A stretch of 64,000 nt of DNA from JAZMZS01 sp045120955 (GTDB lineage Bacteria > Bacillota > Clostridia > Oscillospirales > CAG-272): assembly GCA_045120955.1 (NCBI GenBank), contig JBGVFH010000018.1:1-64000 (forward strand), read 5' to 3'. Below the pieces are notes generated by a model. The model did no database searches and had not been told where the DNA came from. It saw only the letters and a program-made list of their open reading frames with translations. Positions within the stretch are counted from its first letter, which is position 1, and each line of letters starts with the position of its first letter. Below are positions 18,708-26,604 of this stretch, one piece after another. Position numbers and translations under genes: made by a program.

Positions 18708-19219
18708 TGAAAAACAACAATATTATACTTATAGGAATGCCGGGCTGTGGGAAGAGCACCGTCGGCGTCGTTGCGGCAAAGATACTCGGATACAGCTTTC
18801 TTGACTGCGACCTTTATATTCAGAATAAATATTCAAAGCTGCTTTGGGAGTTGATAGAGGAGCTTGGCTGTGAAAAATTCATCTCGCTCGAAGAGTCGGC
18901 GCTGTGCCGGATCGAGTGCGAGAGTCACATAATAGCCACGGGCGGCAGTGCCGTTTACGGGGAACGTGCCATGAAGCATCTGAAAACGCTCGGGAAGGTG
19001 ATCTATCTCTCGCTTTCGCTCGATGGAGTAAAAGAGCATATAGGAAACACGGGTACCTCGAGAGGCGTTGTATACCGTGACGGGGCAGATCTGCCGACGC
19101 TTTACCGTGAGCGTGTGCCGCTTTATGAAAAATATGCCGACTATACTGTGGACTGCAACGGTAAATCAGTCATGCACATAGCGCGCCGAATAGCGGAATT
19201 GGCGGGTATAAGCGTCTGA
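18707..19219 (+). CDS. aroK: Shikimate kinase
   Basis: Shikimate kinase phosphorylates shikimate at the 3-OH in aromatic amino acid synthesis. The 170-residue protein has Walker A GMPGCGKST, the DCDLYI segment that replaces the usual D-x-D substrate motif, the GGSAV variant of the shikimate-binding GGG loop, and a C-terminal RVPLYEKYADYTVD. The start overlaps the addA stop by one base, so it is translationally coupled to a DNA repair operon. No other aro gene is adjacent. The GGS in place of GGG is a mild departure, so related nucleotide kinase functions remain possible. Confidence 0.85.
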   Translation: MKNNNIILIGMPGCGKSTVGVVAAKILGYSFLDCDLYIQNKYSKLLWELIEELGCEKFISLEESALCRIECESHIIATGGSAVYGERAMKHLKTLGKVIYLSLSLDGVKEHIGNTGTSRGVVYRDGADLPTLYRERVPLYEKYADYTVDCNGKSVMHIARRIAELAGISV

Positions 19220-19245
19220 ACGCTGTGCTTTTGTGCTGATTATGC

Positions 19246-19274
19246 TTGACACGTGGGGATTTTGCGTGTATACT
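19246..19274 (+). promoter_or_regulatory. Sigma-A promoter of coaW
   Basis: TTGACA (19246-19251) and TATACT (19269-19274) are exactly 17 bases apart, 38 bases before the coaW start. Confidence 0.9.
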
Positions 19275-19312
19275 CAATATAAAAAACGTATGACAAAAGA
19301 AATGGGTAGAAT

Positions 19313-20143
19313 ATGAAAAATACTATCATTGGAATAGACGTAGGCGGAAGCACAACAAAGATCGTCGGCTTTCAGAAGGAAAACGGACAGAGAAAGCTGA
19401 TAACGCCTCTGTTTGTAAAGGCGGGGGATCCGATAACCTCGCTTTACGGGGCGTTTGGAAGATTTCTCACCGAAAACGACCTTGCGCTTGAGGATATTGA
19501 ATGTGTCAAGGTCACGGGTGTCGGAAGCTCGTATTTGGGCAAGCCTATTTATTCTCTTCGCTGTGATAATGTGTCCGAGTTTGAGAGTATCGGCAGAGGA
19601 GGACTTTATATCAGCGGATTGGAGGAGGCTATCATTGTCAGCATGGGAACGGGAACCGCTCTTGTACACGCAAGACAGGGCGGAGATATGAAATATCTCG
19701 GCGGTACGGGTGTAGGCGGCGGTACGCTCGTAGGATTGTCAAAGCTGTTGCTCGGAATGAGTGATGTTGCTCATATTGATGAGATGGCACGGCAGGGAGA
19801 TATAAATAAGATCGACTTGAAGATCAAGGATATATCAAATCCGGGACGCTTCGACGGTATGTCCGCTGAGCTGACAGCCTCGAACTTTGGTAAAATATCA
19901 GACCTGTCAAGCAAGGAGGATATTGCGGCGGGAATTGTAAATACAGTCTTTGAGACTATAGCCATGATGGCGATATTTGCCGCAAGAGGTCATAATGTCA
20001 GCGATATAGTGCTGACGGGTAATATGACAAATCTTGCAACCTGCAAGAAGGTATTTTCTGAGATGTCACAGCTGTTCGGTGTCAATTTCATAATTCCTCG
20101 GTATTCGCAGTATGCAACAGTAATAGGCGCAGCATTGCAATAA
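19313..20143 (+). CDS. coaW: Type II pantothenate kinase
   Basis: This enzyme phosphorylates pantothenate in the first committed step of coenzyme A synthesis. The 276-residue protein has the ASKHA-fold phosphate-1 motif GIDVGGSTTKIVGF, the central SMGTGTALV, and LGGTGVGGGTLVGLSKLL, as in staphylococcal-type CoaW and eukaryotic PanK. A perfect promoter precedes it. Its stop codon is directly adjacent to the left repeat of the tRNA-Thr island, so the island did not damage the gene. Confidence 0.93.
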   Translation: MKNTIIGIDVGGSTTKIVGFQKENGQRKLITPLFVKAGDPITSLYGAFGRFLTENDLALEDIECVKVTGVGSSYLGKPIYSLRCDNVSEFESIGRGGLYISGLEEAIIVSMGTGTALVHARQGGDMKYLGGTGVGGGTLVGLSKLLLGMSDVAHIDEMARQGDINKIDLKIKDISNPGRFDGMSAELTASNFGKISDLSSKEDIAAGIVNTVFETIAMMAIFAARGHNVSDIVLTGNMTNLATCKKVFSEMSQLFGVNFIIPRYSQYATVIGAALQ

Positions 20144-20144
20144 T

Positions 20145-20267
20145 CCACGAATTTTTTTGATTAAGCAATAAAACACAAAAATCCCGTAAGCAAGCCGAAT
20201 TTGGCTTGCTTACGGGATTTTTGTGTGAAGCTGGTGATGTGACTTGAACACACAATCTGCTGATTAC
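20145..20267. repeat. Left attachment repeat of the tRNA-Thr island
   Basis: This 123 bp segment matches 24534-24658 with scattered differences. It contains the bidirectional terminator and then about 40 bases of the 3' half of tRNA-Thr on the minus strand. Homology ends within the anticodon stem after CTGCTGATTAC. The tRNA portion has diverged (for example ACTTGAAC for ACTCGAAC), so it is a non-functional duplicate. Confidence 0.85.
20177..20222. terminator. Bidirectional terminator in the left repeat (end of coaW)
   Basis: A perfect 14-base-pair stem (CCCGTAAGCAAGCC with GGCTTGCTTACGGG, loop GAATTT) is flanked by A and T runs, so it works on both strands. It now serves coaW. Confidence 0.9.
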
Positions 20268-20282
20268 ACGTATGACAAGCTG

Positions 20283-20558
20283 ATGACCGAGAGGGGGAAG
20301 CTATCTCTTGGGCGCACGCAGGATCAAAGTACCGGCGGAGAGGGAGTGTCATATAAGACTTTCAACACACCTGTAAATAAATCTGTAGCTGCAGAGCTTG
20401 ACAAGCTCAAAAAAGGCAGCAACAGTTGGACAAAAAGCAATATTGTAGATAACGGGGACGGAACCTATACGCCGGTACTTGGAGCGAATCGATCGGATCT
20501 GTTCTCGGCTACACGGATGACGGCATACCTGTTACATTTGATAACATTCGCACAATAA
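20283..20558 (+). pseudogene. 5' fragment of the polyvalent protein gene
   Basis: This frame encodes MTERGKLSLGRTQDQS and continues to about NGDGTYTPVLGAN before running into unrelated sequence. The next frame is open from about 20455 (after a TAA) through GSVLGYTDDGIPVTFDNI straight into the large downstream reading frame, and has no ATG, GTG or TTG until 20675. A single frameshift near 20480-20500 therefore separates two parts of one ancestral gene. Confidence 0.6.
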
Positions 20559-20674
20559 GGGCAGGTGACAAGGCACTTGAGGAGATAGAAAACAACGAAA
20601 CAGTCAAAGCGGCTTGGGATAATGTACAGAGGATATCGGATGCTCTTGGAACTGTAGTCAGCCTTCAAAAAGCA

Positions 20675-23600
20675 GTGCAAGAGCTTGCCGTAAACAATCA
20701 AGCACATTTTATCAAAGATCAGTCCCCCGATAAGTACGCAAAGCTCGAGCAGTATGTGCGAGAGTATCACGAGAGAGAGGGCAGGAGCGTTGCACAGCTC
20801 GAGAGGGAGCAGACTGAACTTGCAAAGCAAAACGGTATCACACTCCCGGACGGCGTAGCTATGGAGGAGGTAGTCGCAACTACACTCGAGGGAATGCTCT
20901 CTGACGGCTCTATTATCGAGCACGTGGCGAATATCCGCAAAATAGACGGCACTCTCGGCGATAAGATAAAAGCAAGGCTGTCCGAGATGATACAGAAGAT
21001 AAAGGATGCTTATGCAGGTATTCCCGCGCAGACCAAAAACAGCAGATTTCTCTCCGAGGCGGAGGATGCTGTGTCGGAGCTGCAGGAGCTCTTTGAGGAT
21101 GCTCTGCTCGATGCAAGTGACAACTATACCCGAGGAGAAAAGAAAAAAGCCTCCGGAGAGGAGACGGAGGATGAAAAGTATGATCTTGACGAGAGCTTAG
21201 GTATACAGTTATATGATTGGCTTGATGGGCAAGGTAAAAAGTATGGAAGTTACAACGGAAAGTTTTTTAATTTAGGAACAACACCTACAATACTCACAAA
21301 GCACGGTGCTCCTTCTGTTGAATTGATAATGTATGATGATGTTATCACTAAAGTTACAGGTGGAAAACATAGCATCTCTTTGGATGAAATTGCAAAACTT
21401 CCATCCCAATTAAACGATCCTATTTTGCTGTTTTCAGGAACTGTGCCGAATAGTTTTGTTGCACTTACCGAGCTTGTGGATAAGCAAGGCAATGATGTTA
21501 TTGTAGCTGTTCATATCAATAAACATTATTCAAGAAATGTTGTAAACAAGATTGCAAGTTTGTATAGTAAGTCCGATAGCAATGGGAACAACCATATAAT
21601 TGACTATGTTCAACGTCAAATCGATGGGGGAAACTTGATAGATGCAAGCAATAATAAAGCATCCAACTGGTTTACGACCAGAGGGCTCCAATTGCCCAAG
21701 GTGGTTCAAACCATATTGGATGCTAGCAAAAGGATATCACAAAAAGATCCTGTTGTCAATAGTAATGATATGCAAAGCGGAGAGAAAAATACCGCCGACA
21801 GCGAAAAAACCTCAAAATCGCAGACGTCTGCGAATTTGAGAGCGGATGAGGTATACAAGAAGAAAACGGAGCTTGCTGTCGGGGACAAGGTGGGGGATGT
21901 TACGCTCATGGCGGACAGCGACACGGGCGAAGCGGTGACGCCGAAGCTGCGAGCATCCTTTGACCGTGAGGATATGTCGTCATATATTCTTGCTACCATC
22001 GAGTCGATAGGAGATACGGAGCTTGTCGGGGCGCTCGAGGAGGAAATGACTCTGATGATGATGCAGTCGGATGCGGAGCTGCCTATGCACGACGCTGTAG
22101 ATATCCTCTCCGAGTATGTCAGCGACGGCAGTATCACACCCGAGCAGGCGGCGCAGATACTGTCAAAAGAGCTCTCCGACCCCACAGGAGCCGATATTCC
22201 TACCCTCGTCGAGAGGGCACTCAACGACGGTGTAAGGTGGTCGCTTGAGGATTATAACAAACCTATCACAGTAGATGATGTTGATGTTTTGAAAAGCATT
22301 GACAAGATAAACGGGAAACCTAAAAGCATCAGTCAATTTACGAGTGAAGATATAGAAAAGGCTCAAAAGTGGGCCTATAAATTCTATAAAGATATAGGGA
22401 CAAAGTCACCGTTTTTCCGTGCGTGGTTTGGTGATTGGAGATCAGAAGAAGATGCTCCTGTAACTATTGCAAATATTCCTGAATACGTTGCAACCAATGA
22501 GGCTCGAAAACAGCAAAGAGGTATAGTAAAAAACAAAGATACAGCAACGAACAAGGAAAAGACAAACGGATGGGAAATACGCATTTCAAGAGAAGGGGAA
22601 ACAAATACAATTTCGCACGCCGGTAATGATCGCAAATCAGAATACGGTCTCGCCGGAATTAGAAGTCTTATTGAAAATGCAATTCTTCTTGACAGTGAAG
22701 TGCACGAGCATCATAGCAACAATGCTAAAGTTGACCTAATTAGTTTTGACCATAAGTTATATGCTATCGGAACAAGCAACGATGGAACAGTTGGTTTGTA
22801 TAAAATCACAGTAGAAGAATTCTATCAAAGTAAAACAGAGCCATCAAACAAAAGATTCCACAATTTGCGATACATAGAAAAAATAGCCGACATTCCCGGC
22901 GGACGCACTTTCGATAATAATCGTAGCGGCGGCTCCACAAATGGGACATCGACTATCAAGTATAGTATATCCGATTTGTTTGAACTTGTCAAGGAGTACG
23001 ATAAAGATTTTCATTATCAGCCTGTAGATTCTGTGCTGTTGAATAGCGACGGAACGCCGAAAGTGTTCTATCACGGAACTTCAGAAGATTTTACAGCGTT
23101 TAGCACTGATGAGATTGCGTCACGTGAGGGATCATTCTTTTTCGCAGAAAATAGAATGGATGCCGAGGCGTACGGAGAAAATGTTTTTGAGGTTTATCTC
23201 CAAGGAAGAAAACTCGCTGACTACGATAATCAGCCGAGAGAATTTTACCGCTTGAAAGATAAGCGTGCGCAGGTTGAGTACCTAAAAGACAAAGGATATG
23301 ACGGATGGTATGCAGATATGGATAGTGATGGGTGGGGAGAATTGTCTGTTTTCTCTCCCGGACAGATCAAGTCTGCTGTTAATAACATCGGTACTTTTGA
23401 TAGCAATAATCTCGACATCCGCTACTCCCTCGCAGAGACCGACACGGTGTCGGCGGTAGACTATGAAAAGCAGGTACAGGCGAGGATAAAGCTCGCAGAG
23501 GGGCTGCAGAGCATAGCGCAGAGCAGTACCGAATATGAGGCACTCGAGAGGTACAAGCAGAACGCCTCGAAGATCGTGGAGGAATATGCGAGACTCGATG

Positions 23601-24163
23601 CGCTCAACCGTGAGCTGCGGGAACTGAACAAGGCACCCGACAAGGACACCGACAGGATAAAGGCACTCAAGGCAGATATACGCAAGCTCAACAACGATAT
23701 CGACATCTATGAGAGCGGCATGCGCAATATAGCCTCTGCCGCTCCGTTCCGTGAGATGCTCGCCCGTGCGACACGCCGTCAGACCGAGGAGATAAACCGT
23801 GCCCGCCACGAATACTACGAGCGCCAAAAGGCACGTACACAGAGCCGCCACAATGCCGAGACCCGCAACAAGATAAAGCGGGTGATAGTGGACCTCAACA
23901 CTCTGCTCAACCATCCGACAAAGGAAAAGAATGTAAAGATAGAGATGCAGGATGCTATAGGCTCTGCACTATCGCTCGGTAATGCTATGTTCGGTAAGCT
24001 GTCAAACGCCGAGATAGCACAAGATCCGAGAGGGGAGCTGACAGGAGCAGAGGAGCAGGCGCTGCCGAGATACAGGGCGCTGACCTCAGAGGCAGAAGCA
24101 CTACAGGCAAAGCTCGACGAGGCGAGGGCGAACGGCACCGACACGGCGAGCTTGTGCAGATAA
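20675..24163 (+). CDS. Remnant polyvalent mobile-element protein (MuF-C, LPD3, ART segments)
   Basis: The 1162-codon frame encodes a multidomain protein of the type carried by phages and conjugative elements. In order there is a helical region (residues 1-170), a MuF-C-like segment (about 190-355, with LDEIAKLPSQL and VIVAVHINKHY), and a low-complexity and acidic linker region to about 520. Then come the FRAWFGDWR motif, an LPD3-like segment (about 635-720) and an ART-PolyVal-like ADP-ribosyltransferase (about 785-915, FYHGTSEDFTAF, SFFFAEN). A charged coiled-coil tail ends abruptly. The GTG start is artificial because the frame is open upstream after a frameshift. Domain names come from memory of family patterns, not a search. 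It is probably a decaying, non-functional gene. Confidence 0.65.
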   Translation: MQELAVNNQAHFIKDQSPDKYAKLEQYVREYHEREGRSVAQLEREQTELAKQNGITLPDGVAMEEVVATTLEGMLSDGSIIEHVANIRKIDGTLGDKIKARLSEMIQKIKDAYAGIPAQTKNSRFLSEAEDAVSELQELFEDALLDASDNYTRGEKKKASGEETEDEKYDLDESLGIQLYDWLDGQGKKYGSYNGKFFNLGTTPTILTKHGAPSVELIMYDDVITKVTGGKHSISLDEIAKLPSQLNDPILLFSGTVPNSFVALTELVDKQGNDVIVAVHINKHYSRNVVNKIASLYSKSDSNGNNHIIDYVQRQIDGGNLIDASNNKASNWFTTRGLQLPKVVQTILDASKRISQKDPVVNSNDMQSGEKNTADSEKTSKSQTSANLRADEVYKKKTELAVGDKVGDVTLMADSDTGEAVTPKLRASFDREDMSSYILATIESIGDTELVGALEEEMTLMMMQSDAELPMHDAVDILSEYVSDGSITPEQAAQILSKELSDPTGADIPTLVERALNDGVRWSLEDYNKPITVDDVDVLKSIDKINGKPKSISQFTSEDIEKAQKWAYKFYKDIGTKSPFFRAWFGDWRSEEDAPVTIANIPEYVATNEARKQQRGIVKNKDTATNKEKTNGWEIRISREGETNTISHAGNDRKSEYGLAGIRSLIENAILLDSEVHEHHSNNAKVDLISFDHKLYAIGTSNDGTVGLYKITVEEFYQSKTEPSNKRFHNLRYIEKIADIPGGRTFDNNRSGGSTNGTSTIKYSISDLFELVKEYDKDFHYQPVDSVLLNSDGTPKVFYHGTSEDFTAFSTDEIASREGSFFFAENRMDAEAYGENVFEVYLQGRKLADYDNQPREFYRLKDKRAQVEYLKDKGYDGWYADMDSDGWGELSVFSPGQIKSAVNNIGTFDSNNLDIRYSLAETDTVSAVDYEKQVQARIKLAEGLQSIAQSSTEYEALERYKQNASKIVEEYARLDALNRELRELNKAPDKDTDRIKALKADIRKLNNDIDIYESGMRNIASAAPFREMLARATRRQTEEINRARHEYYERQKARTQSRHNAETRNKIKRVIVDLNTLLNHPTKEKNVKIEMQDAIGSALSLGNAMFGKLSNAEIAQDPRGELTGAEEQALPRYRALTSEAEALQAKLDEARANGTDTASLCR

Positions 24164-24242
24164 CAGAAAAAATGCGACACTATGTATTTGCAACTCAGTA
24201 TTCAAGCGACAACTCGTACAGAGCTAAATAACGGCAAGCATC

Positions 24243-24274
24243 AAAACAGCGCCTCATGTGAGACGCTGTTTTTT
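24243..24274 (+). terminator. Terminator hairpin inside the island
   Basis: AAAACAGCG pairs with CGCTGTTTTTT through a CTCA/TGAG hairpin top, about 80 bases after the polyvalent remnant. Confidence 0.75.
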
Positions 24275-24283
24275 GGTATTTGA

Positions 24284-24312
24284 TTGGCTTTTTGGCATTT
24301 TCAAGGTATAAT
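24284..24312 (+). promoter_or_regulatory. Orphan sigma-A-like promoter in the island
   Basis: TTGGCT (24284-24289) and TATAAT (24307-24312) are 17 bases apart. An AAAGGAGGAC ribosome binding site follows at 24341-24350, but no ATG, GTG or TTG is in place. Confidence 0.5.
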
Positions 24313-24355
24313 ATTGTATGGGAAATTAAAAAAGCTAAGAAAAGGAGGACAACCA

Positions 24356-24442
24356 CTGAGATACCGAATCAGTAAAGCGGAGAAAAATGTGCTAAAATCA
24401 TTAATCGCAAACGCAGTATCATTGACAAACAGTTATAAATGA
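24356..24442 (+). other. Possible 28-codon remnant reading frame with CTG start
   Basis: A strong AAAGGAGG site is followed after about eight bases by CTG and a 28-residue frame reading RYRISKAEKNVLKSLIANA and ending SYK. It looks like the N-terminus of a real protein that lost its ATG and its body. The rest of 24443-24533 shows nothing recognisable. Confidence 0.25.
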
Positions 24443-24533
24443 TGTAAAATGTCTATGTCAAAAAAGTTTGACACCAATCTGACATCGTTTGTTTGCACCA
24501 AAATGAAACAAATTGAAAAGTTTTGAACCAAAA

Positions 24534-24658
24534 CCACGAATTTTTTTGATTAAGCAATAAAACACAAAAATCCCGTAAACAAGCCGAATTTGGCTTACTT
24601 ACGGGAAAGTTTTGTGTGGAGCTGGTGATGTGACTCGAACACACGACCTGCTGATTAC
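24534..24658. repeat. Right attachment repeat of the tRNA-Thr island
   Basis: The 125 bp right copy matches 20145-20267. It contains the terminator and the 3' half of the functional tRNA-Thr gene. The shared sequence stops at the anticodon stem, where the intact tRNA continues. Confidence 0.85.
24566..24607 (-). terminator. Terminator of tRNA-Thr
   Basis: This is the right-copy version of the 14-pair hairpin, with two adjacent mismatches (A-C and C-A) relative to the perfect left copy. Read on the minus strand it ends in a T run. Confidence 0.8.
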
Positions 24659-24692
24659 GAATCAGCTGCACTACCGACTGTGCTACACCAGC
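24617..24692 (-). tRNA. tRNA-Thr(CGU)
   Basis: The minus strand folds as a full cloverleaf: acceptor GCTGGTG with CACCAGC, anticodon arm CTGATTCGTAATCAG with anticodon CGT, T arm GTGTG-TTCGAGT-CACAT, discriminator T and an encoded CCA. Its 3' half is duplicated at 20229-20267, marking it as the insertion site of the island. Confidence 0.93.
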
Positions 24693-24709
24693 ATATTTGC
24701 AACAAAAAT

Positions 24710-24738
24710 ATTATACTTATTTAGCGGCGGTTTGTCAA
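24710..24738 (-). promoter_or_regulatory. Sigma-A promoter of tRNA-Thr
   Basis: On the minus strand TTGACA (24733-24738) and TATAAT (24710-24715) are 17 bases apart, a full consensus promoter. It lies just upstream of ksgA on the other strand. Confidence 0.9.
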
Positions 24739-24756
24739 GTAGAAAGGCAGAAAAAA

Positions 24757-25617
24757 ATGAATTTATGTAATATTACGACTATAAAAACGCTCATGCAGGC
24801 ACATAACATAAGCTTTCGCAAGGAGTACGGACAAAATTTCCTGATCGAAAACTATGTCCCCGAGAATATTGCCGACAGTGCTGTGAGCGAGCGCACGGAG
24901 GCTGTTGTTGAGATAGGACCGGGCATTGGCTGTCTTACAAAGGAGCTTGCTCTGCGTGCGCCTTGCGTAAAGGCGGTAGAGATAGACAAGGGGCTTATTC
25001 CTGTGCTTGCGCTGACGCTCGGAGAATTCAGAAATGTCGAGGTAATAAATTCTGACGTGCTCAAGACCGACCTCCGTGCTCTTATCGAAGGATACAACGA
25101 AAGAAACGTGTGCGTGTGCGCAAATTTGCCGTATTATATCACCACGCCCATAATAATGTATCTGCTTGAGAGCGGTATCAAATTTGAGAGTATTACGGTC
25201 ATGGTGCAAAATGAGGTAGCGTCTCGTCTGTGCGCAAAAGCAGGCAGCTCGGACTACGGAGCTATTACTGCAGTGCTCAAGTATTACGGACAGGCAGAAA
25301 AGCTCTTTACAGTACCGGCGGGCTGTTTTATGCCGATGCCGAAGGTAAACTCAGCCGTTGTGAGGATCACTCCGTACAGCGAGCCTGTGTATGCTCCAAA
25401 GGATGAAAAGCTGTTCTTTCGTGTTATTAAGGCTGCGTTCGGGCAAAGAAGAAAAACACTCGTAAACGCATTGTCACATGAATTTTCACACATTGGCAAA
25501 GAGGATATTGCAAAAACTATCGTTGATTGCGGATTTGACGTAAATATCAGAGGTGAAAAACTCGACTGCGGTGATTTTTGCCGCTTGGCTGATGCCATAT
25601 CCGAGTTTAATGGCTGA
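24757..25617 (+). CDS. rsmA: 16S rRNA dimethyladenosine transferase
   Basis: RsmA/KsgA dimethylates two adjacent adenines in helix 45 of 16S rRNA during 30S maturation. The 286-residue protein has the N-terminal KEYGQNFL signature, the SAM motif VVEIGPGIGCLT, the catalytic NLPYYITTPI motif, and a C-terminal FGQRRKTLVNAL. The start at 24757 follows AGAAAGG; an upstream in-frame extension would run into the tRNA promoter and is not conserved-looking. Confidence 0.95.
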   Translation: MNLCNITTIKTLMQAHNISFRKEYGQNFLIENYVPENIADSAVSERTEAVVEIGPGIGCLTKELALRAPCVKAVEIDKGLIPVLALTLGEFRNVEVINSDVLKTDLRALIEGYNERNVCVCANLPYYITTPIIMYLLESGIKFESITVMVQNEVASRLCAKAGSSDYGAITAVLKYYGQAEKLFTVPAGCFMPMPKVNSAVVRITPYSEPVYAPKDEKLFFRVIKAAFGQRRKTLVNALSHEFSHIGKEDIAKTIVDCGFDVNIRGEKLDCGDFCRLADAISEFNG

Positions 25618-25694
25618 ATTTGTGCCGTTTTTGCGGCATGAACTCATACAGAACAAAAAAACTTGAAAAAAATTCATTTTTTTTAAAAAAACTA

Positions 25695-25723
25695 TTGACA
25701 AAACGCACTTAATGCTGTATACT
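25695..25723 (+). promoter_or_regulatory. Sigma-A promoter of tRNA-Leu
   Basis: TTGACA (25695-25700) and TATACT (25718-25723) are 17 bases apart, and the tRNA begins 13 bases later. Confidence 0.9.
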
Positions 25724-25735
25724 ATAGAAGTGCTC

Positions 25736-25820
25736 GCGAGAGTGGCGGAACTGGCAGACGCGCACGTTTGAGGGGCGTGTGGTTCACACCGTACGGGTTC
25801 AAGTCCCGTTTCTCGCACCA
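25736..25820 (+). tRNA. tRNA-Leu(GAG)
   Basis: This 85-base tRNA has acceptor GCGAGAG with TTCTCGC, anticodon loop TTGAGGG (anticodon GAG), a long variable arm (GTGTGGTTCACACC region) as in class II tRNAs, a T loop GTTCAAG, and an encoded CCA. Confidence 0.93.
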
Positions 25821-25825
25821 GCATA

Positions 25826-25871
25826 AATAGCTTGAACATATTTACGTTTCGTAAGATGTTCAAGCTATTTT
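25826..25871 (+). terminator. Terminator of tRNA-Leu
   Basis: AATAGCTTGAACAT pairs perfectly with ATGTTCAAGCTATT, followed by a short T-rich stretch. Confidence 0.8.
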
Positions 25872-26093
25872 GCTTCATGTCCGAATTTCAGAACTTCGGT
25901 CTATAGGCATAGCAAAACCGCAGGCGAATTTTCGTCTGCGGCTTTGTGCGTTTCAGGCATTTCTTAGTTTCGTTTTGTTCTTTAGTTTCGTTCTGAATTG
26001 TCAATTCATTATTGTTTGTGCTTGCTTCTTAATTTCAGCAGCAAAATATGGCAGATTTGAAACAGCTGATGTGAGCAACCCGTTTAAATGTCA
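25872..26093. other. Intergenic stretch without a gene
   Basis: A hairpin is visible at 25918-25942 (CCGCAGGCGA with TCGTCTGCGG). It is followed by a T-rich tract containing a short direct repeat (TTTCGTT near 25967 and 25984). No convincing gene was seen. Confidence 0.5.
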
Positions 26094-26131
26094 AAAGCCT
26101 ATGTATCTCGTTTTTGAGAGTCATAGGCTTT
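26094..26131 (-). terminator. Terminator of the isc operon
   Basis: AAAGCCTATG (26094-26103) pairs with CATAGGCTTT (26122-26131). On the minus strand a TTTT run follows, just after the iscR stop. Confidence 0.75.
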
Positions 26132-26136
26132 ATTCA

Positions 26137-26544
26137 TTATATCTTTTTCATCAAATCAGCAAGCGTAATTCCGTCAAAGTAGTTGTTTACCATATCGTAA
26201 AATTCAGTCCACATCGGCAGAGTCTTGCACTCTTTTGCTCGGTCGCAAGGCTTCGCTTCGCACCCAAGACAAGCTACGGGTGCCAGATCGCCTTCAGCGA
26301 GTCTTAAAATATCACCTATTTTATATTCCGAGGGCTCTTTTACTAAGCGGTACCCGCCGCCTTTACCGAAAACGCCTTCAACATATTTATTTTTAGACAG
26401 AACCGGCATGATCTTTTCGATATATTTAAGCGACAGATCCTGCCTTTCTGCAACCTTTTTCATAGCAATATATCCATCGGTTTGGTTCTCTGCCAGATCA
26501 AGCAGCACACGCAAAGCGTATCTGCCTCTTGTAGAAATCATCAT
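26137..26544 (-). CDS. iscR: Rrf2-family regulator IscR
   Basis: This 135-residue Rrf2 winged-helix regulator opens MMISTRGRYALRVLLDLAE and has the recognition region AERQDLSLKYIEKIM. The three cysteines of an IscR-type Fe-S site appear in CLGCEAKPCDRAKEC. Fe-S occupancy lets such proteins sense cluster status and control isc genes. The start at 26544 follows GGAGGAG with seven-base spacing. It is the last gene of iscS-iscU-iscR, and a 19 bp palindrome sits at the operon promoter, so autoregulation is likely. CymR-type cysteine regulation is an alternative, but CymR lacks these cysteines. Confidence 0.88.
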   Translation of the reverse strand: MMISTRGRYALRVLLDLAENQTDGYIAMKKVAERQDLSLKYIEKIMPVLSKNKYVEGVFGKGGGYRLVKEPSEYKIGDILRLAEGDLAPVACLGCEAKPCDRAKECKTLPMWTEFYDMVNNYFDGITLADLMKKI

Positions 26545-26604
26545 GACGATTCTCCTCCTTTTTTTAAAATTATACCACAGTTGCGGCAGGTAAATCAAGA
26601 GGTT

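Larger units (their letters stand above)
20145..24658. mobile_element. Degraded integrative element at tRNA-Thr(CGU)
   Basis: About 4.5 kb is bounded by 123-125 bp direct repeats that include the 3' end of tRNA-Thr and its terminator. This is the classical footprint of tyrosine-recombinase insertion into a tRNA 3' end. The intact tRNA remains on the right. No integrase, relaxase or structural genes remain. The only large content is a polyvalent-protein remnant with strongly varying base composition. It is a remnant of a phage or conjugative element. Confidence 0.75.

Noticed and set aside
20244..20282. TTG-initiated start of the 5' polyvalent fragment
   Set aside because: It lies inside the duplicated tRNA-Thr sequence, so it is not original coding sequence.
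24697..24756. Extended N-terminus for the rRNA dimethyltransferase
   Set aside because: It overlaps the tRNA-Thr promoter, and a good ribosome site fits the later ATG.
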